DNA of 64,000 nucleotides from Oleispira sp963851095 (GCA_963851095.1 CAWKOX010000020.1:1-64000); one strand, 5' to 3'. Positions 9,533-19,297 are shown, counted from the stretch's first letter. Numbers and translations are program-made. Notes: generated by a model not told the origin, from the letters alone.

Positions 9533-10876
9533 CTATAAGCCGCAGTTCTGAACTTTATTAGGATCTAACAAGGTTTCATAGCGAGCATCAGTTAAGGACA
9601 TTAAAAAGCAAACCATCGCCTCTACCTCTCTATCATTCAGGTTGATGTCATTTGCACCGAGTAAATCATGTTCAACATTATCAGCAATCTCTGCGTCTCC
9701 CCACTTCAGCCCTGTTTCCGGATTATTAATCGCTTCGATCAAGGTATCATTTTTTATATTCAGCGCCTTCTCTTTCGCATGTTGATAAAAATGAATCACC
9801 GTTTCAAGCTCATTAAAAATGCCGTTGTGCATATAGGGCGCGGTCACTGCGACATTACGTAATGTCGGCACCTTAAACTTCCCCTTTTCCGTTTGTGCTG
9901 TGACTGCTGGATTATTTAACAAGCCTTCATCCAATTTGGTAACGTCATTGAATGAGCGTAAATAGGTATTCACGGGCACGCCAATATTGTGATATTCGAA
10001 GCTGGTAAAGATTTCACCTTTATCACCAATTTCATGTAATTGATGGCACGCCGCACAGGTTAAATCCGACGAGAAAAATCTCGCTTTGCCTAGACTTGCT
10101 TTCGACGACGGTGAAAATGTGTAATCACCACTTAAAGAGCGATCGTACTTAGAATCAAAAGGATAAAATTCTTCTTTATCCGATGTTTCAAAAGCAGCAA
10201 TACTTTCTGACATCGCAGCATAAACCGCATCATCATTATCAAAGATATCGACAGAGTATAATTCTTGGAATTTTTCTTGATAATTGGTTTTCAAACGTGC
10301 AACAACGGCCGCTTTGCTTGGCATGTTCATTTCACCTGGATTAATGGGTGGACCTCCCGCCTGACCTTTTAAATTAGGTTCTCGTCCATCCCAAAATTGA
10401 CCGCCTAAGAATCCTTCATAATCAGCAATCCCACTTGTTTTCTGGCTTGCGACACGAGAACGTGTGCCACATTTAAAGTGAGGGCTAAATGCTGCATAGG
10501 CAGCCGTTGGCGCATTACGATCACCTATTGAAACAAGGTTGTCGCCTAAAGATCCTGCCGGGGCAATGCCATCTCGGCTAGCATCATTCACCCTATCATC
10601 AATAAACCCTCGACCAGGATTATGACAAGAGGCACAAGATTGATTCATTTCAAGCGATAAGTTTTTATCATGGAATAGCTGCTTACCTAATACCGCCTTC
10701 ATTTTGATATTTGTAATTGCCTCTGCATCAGTCCCTATAAAATCCCTGCATGCTGCTATCACCGTCTCTTTAGGCTGTTCTTCATGTGAAGAACTTGATG
10801 ACCCGCCACAACCAACGACTAGTATTGAAACAAAACCTGATAAAACTAGACCAGCCACTGCCTTTTTCATAGCCAT
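9533..10876 (-). CDS. Di-haem cytochrome c peroxidase/MauG-like lipoprotein
   Basis: 447 residues from the ATG at 10876, chosen because AAAGG lies five bases before it and it gives a clean signal peptide (MAMKKAVAGLVLSG) with lipobox VVGC; a TTG further up would add eight residues. Two c-type haem motifs are present, CASCH (about 80) and CAACH (about 280), and the peroxidase-type features PTLRNVAVTAPYMHNG and FWDGRE follow the bacterial CcpA/MauG pattern. It acts in the periplasm on the outer or inner membrane. It lies between the TonB receptor and a divergent imelysin operon, so a role in iron acquisition is more likely than general peroxide defence; that is inference. Confidence 0.9.
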   Translation of the reverse strand: MAMKKAVAGLVLSGFVSILVVGCGGSSSSSHEEQPKETVIAACRDFIGTDAEAITNIKMKAVLGKQLFHDKNLSLEMNQSCASCHNPGRGFIDDRVNDASRDGIAPAGSLGDNLVSIGDRNAPTAAYAAFSPHFKCGTRSRVASQKTSGIADYEGFLGGQFWDGREPNLKGQAGGPPINPGEMNMPSKAAVVARLKTNYQEKFQELYSVDIFDNDDAVYAAMSESIAAFETSDKEEFYPFDSKYDRSLSGDYTFSPSSKASLGKARFFSSDLTCAACHQLHEIGDKGEIFTSFEYHNIGVPVNTYLRSFNDVTKLDEGLLNNPAVTAQTEKGKFKVPTLRNVAVTAPYMHNGIFNELETVIHFYQHAKEKALNIKNDTLIEAINNPETGLKWGDAEIADNVEHDLLGANDINLNDREVEAMVCFLMSLTDARYETLLDPNKVQNCGL

Positions 10877-10938
10877 TAATACCTTTAATACAATACTCAA
10901 AATTAGTGCGTATATTACTCTATTTATTCCGCATTAGT

Positions 10939-11005
10939 AATGAGACTTATTGTCATATGTCATCTTTATCATATGTTAATCTTATTGCAAATCATTGTCA
11001 TTTGT
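10939..11005 (+). promoter_or_regulatory. Fur-box-like sequences in the peroxidase/imelysin divergent promoter
   Basis: Two candidate sites lie in the 206 bases between the divergent genes. AATGAGACTTATTGTCAT (10939-10956) repeats the string found before the TonB receptor. GCAAATCATTGTCATTTG (10988-11005) is close to the canonical Fur pattern of interlocking NATA/ATTATC units, with flanking GCAAAT and ATTTG arms. They are placed to control both directions in response to iron. Confidence 0.6.
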
Positions 11006-11082
11006 ATTACCTTGTCGCTCAAATGTTGCTCAGTAATACTTTGCCAACTAAAAATAATTTCCATCATATAGGGTCTAGCACC

Positions 11083-12591
11083 ATGAAATTTCTTAAGCTC
11101 GCTGCTTGTATTACTTCAGCTTCATTATTAATAGCCTGTGGTGGCGACAATGACAGTAATAACGACACTCCTGCTCCAGCAATTAATGTAGAAAAAGCAC
11201 AGCTAGTGTTAAATACAAATGCTGAAATTGCTTATGCTGCCTATACCGACTCTGTTGTAACGGCTAAAGCGCTTAAAGTAGCGTTAACAGCATTAAAAGA
11301 TGATCCAACGGCCGAAACATTAGCGGCGGCTAAAAAAGCTTGGTTAATTTCTCGTGAACCATATGGCCAAACAGAAGTGTATCGCTTCCGTAATAGCCCA
11401 GTAGATTCTTTAGATGTTGAAGGCGACTTAAACGCTTGGCCTCTAGGTGAAGCCTTAATCGATTATGTTGAAACCAATACCACTGACTTTGGCGATGACC
11501 AAGTTGGTATTACCGGCAACGATGCTGGTATCAATGGTGGTGGGGCCATTACAGCCGCTCAAGCACAAGCCGCTCAAGCTAATAACATTATTGGTAATGT
11601 GAACGTCACCATTGATGAAAATTTACTTGCGAATACTTTATCTGCAGAAGATGAGCATGACGTGATTACAGGCTACCACGCCATCGAATTTTTATTATGG
11701 GGTCAAGATTTAAAAGCCCCTGCTAACCAGATGGTCGCAGCTAAACAAGCCATCGTTGCTGAACCAACACCTGATCCACGCACGACCGATGGTAGCGATC
11801 GTGATGAAGCAATCAATAGCGGTTCAACAGGCGGCCAGCGCCCTCTAGCTGATTTCGTCTCTACTGCTGCTGGCGATACTGCTGCTCGTCGTCACGCTTA
11901 CCTTGAAGTTGTGGTTGATAAGTTAATTGAAGACCTTGAAGCGGTTCAAGCTGAATGGGCTACGGGTTCAGATACCAACTACCGTGCAACATTCACGACC
12001 ATTGCTGACGCAGCTGATGCCAAGAAGAAATTAACTGAGATTCTTACAGGTATGGGCACTCTTTCTGAAGGTGAACTAGCCGGTGAGCGCATGCAGATTG
12101 CTTTCTCTTCTAACTCTCAAGAAGATGAACATTCTTGTTTCTCTGATAATACACACCGTGATATTTGGTTGAATGCTGAAGGTGTTTCTAACAGTTTCAC
12201 AGGGACTTATACCGGTTACGATCACGATCTCGATCCAGCGACTGCTGACATTGTAAGCCCAGGCCTAACAGCCGTTGATGGTTATGGCATTGAAGATTAT
12301 CTAACAGAGGTTGGTCTATCAGGTATTGCAACGACAGCTGCTGCTGCACTGGCAACAACCGAAATTAATTACACCGCAATCGATACTTCTGCCCGTACTG
12401 GCGGTAAGCCTTTTGATGTATTAATTATGGATGTAAACAAAACAGACTCTAATCCAGTTGCTAAAACGATTATATCCTTGAATGCTCAGTCTCGTGCAAT
12501 TCAAGATGCTGCTAATCAGCTAGGCTTTGGCACAGTTGTTGAGGACGATGCTTCCGATTGTAATACTCAAGATCCAACGAGTGAATGCTAA
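11083..12591 (+). CDS. Imelysin (peptidase M75 family) lipoprotein, IrpA-like
   Basis: 502 residues from the ATG at 11083, which starts a good lipoprotein signal (MKFLKLAACITSASLLIACGG); the frame continues upstream but without a signal or ribosome site. The family GxHxxE motif is present as TGYHAIEFLLWGQD (about residue 190), and the second signature SCFSDNTHRD appears about residue 348. Imelysins are exported or surface helical-bundle proteins tied to iron uptake, and the old insulin-cleaving protease label is not supported by structure. It heads a same-strand run with DUF1111, DUF1513 and a second imelysin, behind Fur-like sites. Confidence 0.93.
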   Translation: MKFLKLAACITSASLLIACGGDNDSNNDTPAPAINVEKAQLVLNTNAEIAYAAYTDSVVTAKALKVALTALKDDPTAETLAAAKKAWLISREPYGQTEVYRFRNSPVDSLDVEGDLNAWPLGEALIDYVETNTTDFGDDQVGITGNDAGINGGGAITAAQAQAAQANNIIGNVNVTIDENLLANTLSAEDEHDVITGYHAIEFLLWGQDLKAPANQMVAAKQAIVAEPTPDPRTTDGSDRDEAINSGSTGGQRPLADFVSTAAGDTAARRHAYLEVVVDKLIEDLEAVQAEWATGSDTNYRATFTTIADAADAKKKLTEILTGMGTLSEGELAGERMQIAFSSNSQEDEHSCFSDNTHRDIWLNAEGVSNSFTGTYTGYDHDLDPATADIVSPGLTAVDGYGIEDYLTEVGLSGIATTAAAALATTEINYTAIDTSARTGGKPFDVLIMDVNKTDSNPVAKTIISLNAQSRAIQDAANQLGFGTVVEDDASDCNTQDPTSEC

Positions 12592-12630
12592 TATTCAGTC
12601 GTTATCAATAAAGACGGATTTTTATTGATT

Positions 12631-12659
12631 CAGAAAGCCGAGCTCTGCTCGGCTTTCTG
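12631..12659 (+). terminator. Hairpin between imelysin and DUF1111 genes
   Basis: CAGAAAGCCGAGC and GCTCGGCTTTCTG form a perfect 13-bp stem with a three-base loop. The following T-run is weak (CTATTTT), so it may only partially terminate, setting the first imelysin at a higher level than the genes behind it. Confidence 0.75.
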
Positions 12660-12715
12660 CTATTTTAAGGAAATGAATATTCAAATGATTCATACGTTAA
12701 AACCGTAGGTAATAA

Positions 12716-14200
12716 ATGAAAACATACGTATTTTTAATCAGCAGTTTTCTATTTTTATTAGGCTGTGAACAAGCAACAAACAAAGATTATATAACGCGTA
12801 TTGCTCCGAAATTAACAGTAGAAGAAAATAATCCCGGTGGTGATACTACTGTCTCATACAAGCCCTTTGTCAGCTTCCAATTACCGGCAGAAAATCTAAA
12901 CGATCAGTTAAAACCTGCTTTTCATGCGGGCAAAGCTTTAGCCAATCAGCCGTGGGTGAAAGCCCCCACCGTCACAACGGCTCGTGATGGCCTTGGCCCA
13001 ATATATAATGCACGCACATGCTTATCTTGCCATGTAAAAGGCGGTAAAGGCTTTATACCAAGCAATAATACCAATCCTATAAGCAGCACATTAATTCGCG
13101 TCAGCAAGCCTGGTTCCGACCATAAGTTGCTGCAAATTGAAGGTGTAATTCCACACCCTGTTTACGGCGATCAGATTCAAGGGCAATCTGTATCTCTAGC
13201 GCATCAGTTACGTCATTCACAAAAGCCAGGCACACTTAAACACGATGTAGCACCTGAAGCTTATGTTTATATTCACTGGGATACACAGACCTTTACTTAT
13301 CCCGACCTGCATCAAGTTGAATTGCGCAAACCTCGATTAAAATTGACTGACTTGGGTTATGGGCCTCTTGGTGAGGATACTCTCTATAGTATTCGAGTTG
13401 CACCTGCTATTCATGGTATGGGGTTATTAGAGCTTATTGACGAGAACGATTTACACGCTCTCAGTGATGAGGACGATACGAATAACGACGGAATTTCTGG
13501 CCGTTTGAATAAAGTTTGGGATATAGAAAAACAAGCAACAGCAATTGGCCGCTTTGGATTAAAAGCCAATAAGCCAACACTTAAAATGATTGTTGCGGGG
13601 GCTTTTAAAAATGATCTCGGAATTAGTAATCCACTATTTCCGAACCAGCCTTGCAGTGCGCAACAACCCAGCTGTAATTCAATTATAAATGGTAATACGA
13701 AAGAACATGGTAATGTCGAACTATCAGAAGAACTGCTCACACTCACTACAAATTTCAATCGTGATTTAGCACCCGTAGTTCGTCGTAATAGTTTAGATGT
13801 CATTGTGAAAAAAGGCCGCGAATTATTTTATCAAACAGGCTGTAACCAATGTCACCAACCTAGATTTAAAACGCAAAGCAGCAAAGAAGCTCCACACTTA
13901 TCAAACCAAATAATTTGGCCTTATACCGATTTACTATTGCATGATATGGGGCCTGATTTGGCCGATGGCCGTCCAGATTTTCTCGCCACAGAGAGTGAGT
14001 GGCGTACGGCGCCTTTATGGGGAATAGGCTTATTACAACAAGTGAATGGTAGTAATGCTTTATTACATGATGGCCGTGCACGTACCGTAGAAGAAGCGAT
14101 ATTATGGCATGGTGGTGAAGCGACACTGACAAAAGCTCGCTTTATTCAGCTCGGTAAAACCGAGCGAGAAACTCTGATTAAATTTGTGAACTCTTTATAA
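12716..14200 (+). CDS. Di-haem oxidoreductase, DUF1111/DHOR family lipoprotein
   Basis: 494 residues with lipobox LLGC (Cys about residue 17) and two haem-binding motifs: CLSCH near residue 103 and CNQCH near 380. The NARTCLSCH...GGKGF context and the C-terminal LLHDGRARTVEEAILWHGGEA block are hallmarks of the family, which is related to di-haem peroxidases and often accompanies imelysins. The protein is predicted to be periplasm-facing. Ribosome site AGGT stands five bases before the ATG. A redox step on iron or an iron carrier is the likely role, but no substrate is known from sequence. Confidence 0.9.
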   Translation: MKTYVFLISSFLFLLGCEQATNKDYITRIAPKLTVEENNPGGDTTVSYKPFVSFQLPAENLNDQLKPAFHAGKALANQPWVKAPTVTTARDGLGPIYNARTCLSCHVKGGKGFIPSNNTNPISSTLIRVSKPGSDHKLLQIEGVIPHPVYGDQIQGQSVSLAHQLRHSQKPGTLKHDVAPEAYVYIHWDTQTFTYPDLHQVELRKPRLKLTDLGYGPLGEDTLYSIRVAPAIHGMGLLELIDENDLHALSDEDDTNNDGISGRLNKVWDIEKQATAIGRFGLKANKPTLKMIVAGAFKNDLGISNPLFPNQPCSAQQPSCNSIINGNTKEHGNVELSEELLTLTTNFNRDLAPVVRRNSLDVIVKKGRELFYQTGCNQCHQPRFKTQSSKEAPHLSNQIIWPYTDLLLHDMGPDLADGRPDFLATESEWRTAPLWGIGLLQQVNGSNALLHDGRARTVEEAILWHGGEATLTKARFIQLGKTERETLIKFVNSL

Positions 14201-14217
14201 AATGAAGTCGCTATAAA

Positions 14218-15396
14218 ATGAAATTTTTAAAGACCAAATTCCAAGTATCACGTCGTGCATTTTCTCGAAGCTTAATCAGCTTAGGGGGATCGGCACCCAT
14301 ATTGAGTCATAGTGCGTTTGATTTAAGCTGGTTTAATCAGGATAACGTACAAAACAACGAGATTTTTATCTCAGCACAAGGCCGAAATAAAACACAGTAT
14401 GGCTTAGGCTGGGTTAATCCTAAACGCACATCAAGCGATCAATTATTGAGTAGTTTTCGAGGCCATGGTTTATGTCAAAACCCGATATTAACCGAACAAA
14501 TAATCATGTTCTCTCGTCGCCCCGGTACTCAGGGTATTCGCTTTAATAGCACGACAGGAACAATAGACAGCTCTTTTACCAGTGCAAAAAACCGTCATAT
14601 GCATGGACACGGCTGTTACAGTTTAGATGGAAAAAGACTCTACTGTGTAGAATCAGAAATAAGTACAGGTCAAGGAAAAATCACAGTACGTGATGGCAAC
14701 AGCTTAGCGCTAATTAATGAATTTGATAGCTATGGTATTGGCCCTCATGAAATTGCCATGATGCCTGATGGTATAACACTAGTGGTGGCCAATGGAGGTT
14801 TGTTAACGCATCCCGACTCTGGGCGTAAAGTTCTGAACTATGACACCATGCGCTCTACTTTAAGCTACATCAATAGTGATACGGGAGCGCTTATCAGTGA
14901 GCATTTCGTTGCTGAAACTAAAGCGAGCATTCGCCACTTAGACGTTGCAGAAGATGGTACTGTCGCGATTGCTCTACAAGTTCAGCGTCAAGCAATGAGC
15001 GACAATCATTTAACGCCATTAGCGGCTGTCCACCAAGCGGGGCAAGAAATTAAAGTACTTACTGCCCCCGAAGCACTGACAGTGAAATTAAACGATTACA
15101 TGGGCAGCGTTAAAATTCATAACCCAAGTCGAACTGCTGCCTTTACTAGCCCTAAAGGTGACCTCGTATTATTCTGGCACCTAGATGACCTGTCTTTGCA
15201 GAGTTACCACGCCTTTAATGATGTCTGTGGTTTAGCGATCAGTCAGGATAATAAATATTTCGTTTTATCCAGTTCAACAGGTAAAATTCGCCAGATAAAT
15301 GCGGCTACTTTGAAGGTTGATAAAGATAAAAGTCTTAACTTCCCGCAGCACAGCTGGGATAACCATATGATTTCAGTACTATCTCATCATGCTTAA
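14218..15396 (+). CDS. DUF1513 family protein, Tat-exported
   Basis: 392 residues. The N-terminus has a twin-arginine-type signal (QVSRRAFSRSLISLGGSAPIL). The body contains repeated short beta units consistent with a propeller, including the GHGCYSLDGKRLYCVE and YGIGPHEIAMMPDG motifs typical of DUF1513. Family members repeatedly occur beside imelysins and DUF1111 oxidoreductases. Folded export suggests a cofactor or a fast-folding propeller. It lies 17 bases after the DUF1111 gene and 23 before the second imelysin gene, which implies an operon. Confidence 0.9.
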   Translation: MKFLKTKFQVSRRAFSRSLISLGGSAPILSHSAFDLSWFNQDNVQNNEIFISAQGRNKTQYGLGWVNPKRTSSDQLLSSFRGHGLCQNPILTEQIIMFSRRPGTQGIRFNSTTGTIDSSFTSAKNRHMHGHGCYSLDGKRLYCVESEISTGQGKITVRDGNSLALINEFDSYGIGPHEIAMMPDGITLVVANGGLLTHPDSGRKVLNYDTMRSTLSYINSDTGALISEHFVAETKASIRHLDVAEDGTVAIALQVQRQAMSDNHLTPLAAVHQAGQEIKVLTAPEALTVKLNDYMGSVKIHNPSRTAAFTSPKGDLVLFWHLDDLSLQSYHAFNDVCGLAISQDNKYFVLSSSTGKIRQINAATLKVDKDKSLNFPQHSWDNHMISVLSHHA

Positions 15397-15419
15397 CGAC
15401 ATAATTTTAGGTTCATAAC

Positions 15420-16535
15420 ATGTTCAAATTTATTCGCAGTAGTACCCACTTAACAAAATGCTCCGCTTTAGCGACAGCCATTCTGTTATCCGCCTGTGGC
15501 GGTACTGACTCAACATTGAAAACAGGGGATAGTGAACTCAATGTTGCTGCAACACAGATCATCGACAATACAATTATTCCAGCAGCAAATAGCTTTCAAC
15601 AACAAGCAGGAATTCTGGTCAGCGATAGCGCTCACTTTTGCAGCACCAACAACCTAACAGAAACTAATTTAGCCGCATTACAGAATCAATGGATTGAAAC
15701 CAACCTTGCTTGGTTCCAGCTACTTCCTTATCGTTTTGGCCCTATGGTAAACAGCTTATTATTACCGACCTATACCTATATTGATGGCTATCGATTACGT
15801 GGTACAAATTATACCGCCAGCGTTCGCACCAAGATTGATAGTTTATTAGCGGATACAAGCACTATTAATGCTGCCACTTTCTCTTCTTCTACTTTTCAGT
15901 TTGTGGGTCTCTTAGCATTAGAAGTATCCCTTTTTGAAGATGCGGCTAATCAATCAAAAATTAAAGCTGACATCATTACAGAATATCAATCTAACCCTCG
16001 AAAATGTCAGTTGTTAACAGGATATGCTAATGAATTATTACGACGAGCTGACAGTATCCAACAAGGCTGGACAACAAATTACCGCGATACAAATAAGAGT
16101 TACCGTGATCTCATTATTAATAACCAGCTCGATTCAGTTTTAGAAGATGAGGCTGTAGAGTCTGCAATTAAAGAAATTACCGTTTCGGTACAAGAGTATT
16201 TTGATTATTTAGGACTAAGAGATATTACGACAGATGTTAGCCAAATTTCCTCTTCAGTATGGGCAGCTATTGGCAGCTCAGTCACGAATATTGAAGAACT
16301 TCTAAACGGAACAACGAATACGACCATCAGTCTGAATCAAATTATGGCTAATAATCGATTCGAGCAAACAGTAGCCATACTCAATGAGAATATTTCAACC
16401 CTTAGAACGGCATTAGAGACTATGAATACCGTTGATACCGTCGCGGCGGCGAAAACATTGGACGGCAATTTTAAACGCGATATTCCAGATGCCCTTAATA
16501 TTAATTTAGGCCTCAACTTTAGTGATGGAGACTAA
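15420..16535 (+). CDS. Second imelysin-family lipoprotein
   Basis: 371 residues with lipobox LSAC (Cys about residue 26). The helical body has the imelysin-like LQNQWIETNLAWFQLLPYRFGPM segment (about 85-108) and a second half rich in amphipathic helices. The HxxE motif of the classical family is not evident (the equivalent region reads FVGLLALEVSLFED), as expected for the shorter imelysin paralogue that ends such operons. It is probably a partner of the first imelysin in periplasmic iron handling. Confidence 0.85.
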   Translation: MFKFIRSSTHLTKCSALATAILLSACGGTDSTLKTGDSELNVAATQIIDNTIIPAANSFQQQAGILVSDSAHFCSTNNLTETNLAALQNQWIETNLAWFQLLPYRFGPMVNSLLLPTYTYIDGYRLRGTNYTASVRTKIDSLLADTSTINAATFSSSTFQFVGLLALEVSLFEDAANQSKIKADIITEYQSNPRKCQLLTGYANELLRRADSIQQGWTTNYRDTNKSYRDLIINNQLDSVLEDEAVESAIKEITVSVQEYFDYLGLRDITTDVSQISSSVWAAIGSSVTNIEELLNGTTNTTISLNQIMANNRFEQTVAILNENISTLRTALETMNTVDTVAAAKTLDGNFKRDIPDALNINLGLNFSDGD

Positions 16536-16552
16536 CATAACCCCTTGTCCAA

Positions 16553-16579
16553 CATCTTCTATGTTATGCATAGAAGATG
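16553..16579. repeat. Perfect 11-bp inverted repeat overlapping a small ORF stop
   Basis: CATCTTCTATG and CATAGAAGATG pair perfectly around a five-base loop. It sits between the convergent second imelysin gene and a 25-codon minus-strand ORF, whose stop codon is in the loop. Neither side has a long T-run, so termination would be weak or the stem acts on RNA stability. Confidence 0.65.
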
Positions 16580-16641
16580 GTAAACACAGGGATTGATAGC
16601 ATGATCACTGCCAGCGAAATTATGTACCATTTATTGCTCAT
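16564..16641 (-). CDS. 25-residue single-span membrane peptide
   Basis: ATG at 16641 is preceded on the minus strand by AAAAGGAATATTCT, a good ribosome site at normal spacing. The product, MSNKWYIISLAVIMLSIPVF followed by TIFYA, is a short polar N-terminus, a single hydrophobic segment of about 18 residues and an aromatic end, the usual shape of bacterial small membrane proteins. It ends with TAA inside a hairpin loop. It is downstream of nothing on its strand except polB (over 100 bases away). No family is recognised. Confidence 0.5.
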   Translation of the reverse strand: MSNKWYIISLAVIMLSIPVFTIFYA

Positions 16642-16745
16642 AGAATATTCCTTTTAACCTTGTATTTGAGTATACGGAGCTTCACAAGCCTGGCACTGTT
16701 CCAAATCAGACTTTCTTCTATTCATTGGCATTTTTCATATGATCA

Positions 16746-19232
16746 CTAAAACAAACTCAACTGCTGCCCACATATTTCAGCAAAGCTAGTATCGTAAAGT
16801 TGTAATAAACCATCGCATACGGGAGCTAGCTGTTTTTCTAAATAATGCTGATAATCAATCTGTAATGCTCCTTGAGCATGATTAAAGACTTCAATCGGTT
16901 GCGGCCCACTGGTCGTCATTAAATACTGAATCCAACCACCACGATGCTGATACAGCAGCGGCAACCCTTGTTGCTTGCGCCATAGTTCTAAAACGGCGGC
17001 CGCTTTCGCATGAGGTGGAATGTTGCGTTGATACTCACTCAGCGGCTGACGTAAGCGCTTGCGATAAATAAGTTGCTGAGATTTTTTTCCTGCCATCAAT
17101 TCAGCAATTTCATCTTTCATCCATTGTTGAAAACTTTGCTGTGAAAATATGCGTTGAAAAAGTTGTCGCTGAAATTCGCGCGCAAGCGGTGTCCAATCAC
17201 TACGAACCGCTTCTAAGCCTTTAAAAACAGTCTCGACTGTAACCTCGCCTGTTGCTAATGTTTTTTGTACTGTGCCAGCATAGCGCTTTTTACTGCCGGT
17301 CTCAGCCCCTCGTATCGACGGCATAAAAAAGCGCTGATAATGCGTTTCATATTCAATTTCTAACAAGCTCTCTAGCTGATGCTCTTGCTGTATGGTTTCT
17401 TGCCACCAGCTATTTAACGCACCGCTGAGTTGTTTGCCCATGTCATCGGCTTGCTGCTGTGTGTGTTTTTCTTTTAGCCAAACGAAAACTGAATCGGTAT
17501 CACCATAAATCACATCAAAGCCTTGGCTTTCAATCCACTGTGCTGAGCGTTGAATAATTTCATGGCTGCGCTGGGTGATTGAACTGGATAAACGCATATC
17601 AAAGAAACGACAGCCGTCACTGCCTAAGACACCATAAAAAGAACTCATGATGATTTTGATCGCTTGGGCTAGGTGATGATTATTGACTTTTTTTGCTTGA
17701 TCCCGTTGTTCGCCTAACATAGTAATTAAATCAGGCAGGCAATGTTTCTCGCGATCAAAATAGCCGCCATTAAACCCCGCTATTGTTTGGTTTTTTTGCT
17801 GATCTTGTAGCGGGTCTTGGCCAACTTTCAAGCCTTCGATTAATCCCATCGGGTCAATTTTAAACGTTCGCATAATCGACGGGTACAGGCTTTTAAAATC
17901 CAGTACCAAAATACTGTCATACAAACCTGGGCGCGAATCCATGACAAAGCCACCGGGGCTTTTGATATCTGAATAGCCTTCCCCGTAGTTTGGGGCCACA
18001 TAGCCATTGCGATGCAATAACGGCAGATATAGGTTTTCAAACGCGGCAACGGAGCCCCCCATTCGATCGAGCAGCAATCCCGTGAGGCTTGAGCGCTGAA
18101 TAGCAAAATCCATTAATTCAGTATGATGAAAAATATCCGCCACTAAAATACAGTCTTCTAAGTTGTAGGCCGCTAATGCCGGTTTATCATGATCAAATAA
18201 GTATTCAATTTCATGATCATAACCCTCATATATTTTTGCTTCACCGCTAATCAGTTTATGTCGATCGAGTAATTCTTCGGCGACTGAGTTTAAAGCAAAG
18301 CTATCAAACTGATACTGAGCTTGGCGCAGCATTTCAATGCCATCAATAATGCATCGACCGGGCACATGTACATAGCTTCTATTGGTATTACTTTGATCAT
18401 GACGCCAACTGACTTCTTGCTGGTTGCGCCCTAGGGTAAAAGATAGACCAAGCTCATCGCATTTGCGCTGGATGAAATCCATATCGAATTGAATGAAGTT
18501 CCAGCCGATGATGACATCGGGATCTAATCGCTGCATCTCAGAGAAAAAACGTTTTAGCAGGACTGCTTCATCCGCTACGTACTCACAGTGCTTTGCGGCA
18601 GGACTAGTTTCAGCGCCGACCATCCAGATATGATTAACCGTTTCACGCTGTCCATTGATAATAGCGTCGCCATGACAGGCAATGGAAAAGAGTCGATCGT
18701 GCTTACCCTCTTTAGGGAAGGTGGTTTCAATATCGACGGACAAAACCGTCAAGGCCGCTGATTCTACCGCTGCCTGATTAGGCTTTATGCGGCCATGCTG
18801 ACAGAGTAAATAACCATCACAAGATTGCCACTGCCCTTCTATTTCAGCTCCACCCCGAACAAACCGCTCCATTAAATACCGATCGGTAGGCCTGAGGTCA
18901 TATTCCCAAACCTTAATATCCCAGTCACTTAAAAGGTAGTTAAAACGGTAAATATCACTTTGTCTTAGATAACAGGCAATTACAGGCTTCAAGCTAAATG
19001 AACACAGTTGCACTTCACGACAGGTTAACGGAATACCTTCGGCCCGCGCCAATTTTTGAACCTTATCTTGCTCATCTACTGGAATAAAACAGACAGAGGG
19101 CTGCTCAATCAACACACACAATGGCCCTGCATCACTGGCAAACCAAAACTCCAGTTCAGTATTCTCTTCGCCTTCATACCAGCGGCTGGTTAATAAAAAG
19201 CCTTTTTGTTTGCTTGCGCTCATCAGTGACAT
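16746..19232 (-). CDS. polB: DNA polymerase II (family B)
   Basis: 828 residues, slightly longer than the E. coli enzyme. Exonuclease motifs are present: DIETT (Exo I, about residue 170) and GWNFIQFDMDF (Exo II, about 242-252). Polymerase motif A is DFKSLYPSIMRTF, motif B is KIIMSSFYGVLG and motif C is YGDTDSVFVW. It is a proofreading polymerase for translesion and restart synthesis. No convincing LexA operator (CTGT-N8-ACAG) is visible in the 65 bases before the gene. It is divergent from a pentapeptide-repeat gene. ATG at 19223 is an alternative start. Confidence 0.96.
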   Translation of the reverse strand: MSLMSASKQKGFLLTSRWYEGEENTELEFWFASDAGPLCVLIEQPSVCFIPVDEQDKVQKLARAEGIPLTCREVQLCSFSLKPVIACYLRQSDIYRFNYLLSDWDIKVWEYDLRPTDRYLMERFVRGGAEIEGQWQSCDGYLLCQHGRIKPNQAAVESAALTVLSVDIETTFPKEGKHDRLFSIACHGDAIINGQRETVNHIWMVGAETSPAAKHCEYVADEAVLLKRFFSEMQRLDPDVIIGWNFIQFDMDFIQRKCDELGLSFTLGRNQQEVSWRHDQSNTNRSYVHVPGRCIIDGIEMLRQAQYQFDSFALNSVAEELLDRHKLISGEAKIYEGYDHEIEYLFDHDKPALAAYNLEDCILVADIFHHTELMDFAIQRSSLTGLLLDRMGGSVAAFENLYLPLLHRNGYVAPNYGEGYSDIKSPGGFVMDSRPGLYDSILVLDFKSLYPSIMRTFKIDPMGLIEGLKVGQDPLQDQQKNQTIAGFNGGYFDREKHCLPDLITMLGEQRDQAKKVNNHHLAQAIKIIMSSFYGVLGSDGCRFFDMRLSSSITQRSHEIIQRSAQWIESQGFDVIYGDTDSVFVWLKEKHTQQQADDMGKQLSGALNSWWQETIQQEHQLESLLEIEYETHYQRFFMPSIRGAETGSKKRYAGTVQKTLATGEVTVETVFKGLEAVRSDWTPLAREFQRQLFQRIFSQQSFQQWMKDEIAELMAGKKSQQLIYRKRLRQPLSEYQRNIPPHAKAAAVLELWRKQQGLPLLYQHRGGWIQYLMTTSGPQPIEVFNHAQGALQIDYQHYLEKQLAPVCDGLLQLYDTSFAEICGQQLSLF

Positions 19233-19297
19233 TCTGTTTTAGGGTCTATACTAAAGTATCAATACGTCGCAATGTAGCAAGCTTGAAGGATATAGCA

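Noticed and set aside
10906..11082. A 59-codon N-terminal extension of the first imelysin
   Set aside because: It covers the Fur-like sites, and the lipoprotein signal peptide begins at the internal ATG at 11083.
19233..19297. LexA operator between polB and the pentapeptide gene
   Set aside because: A CTGT is present but no properly spaced ACAG; only a short TACTAAAGTA palindrome is seen.
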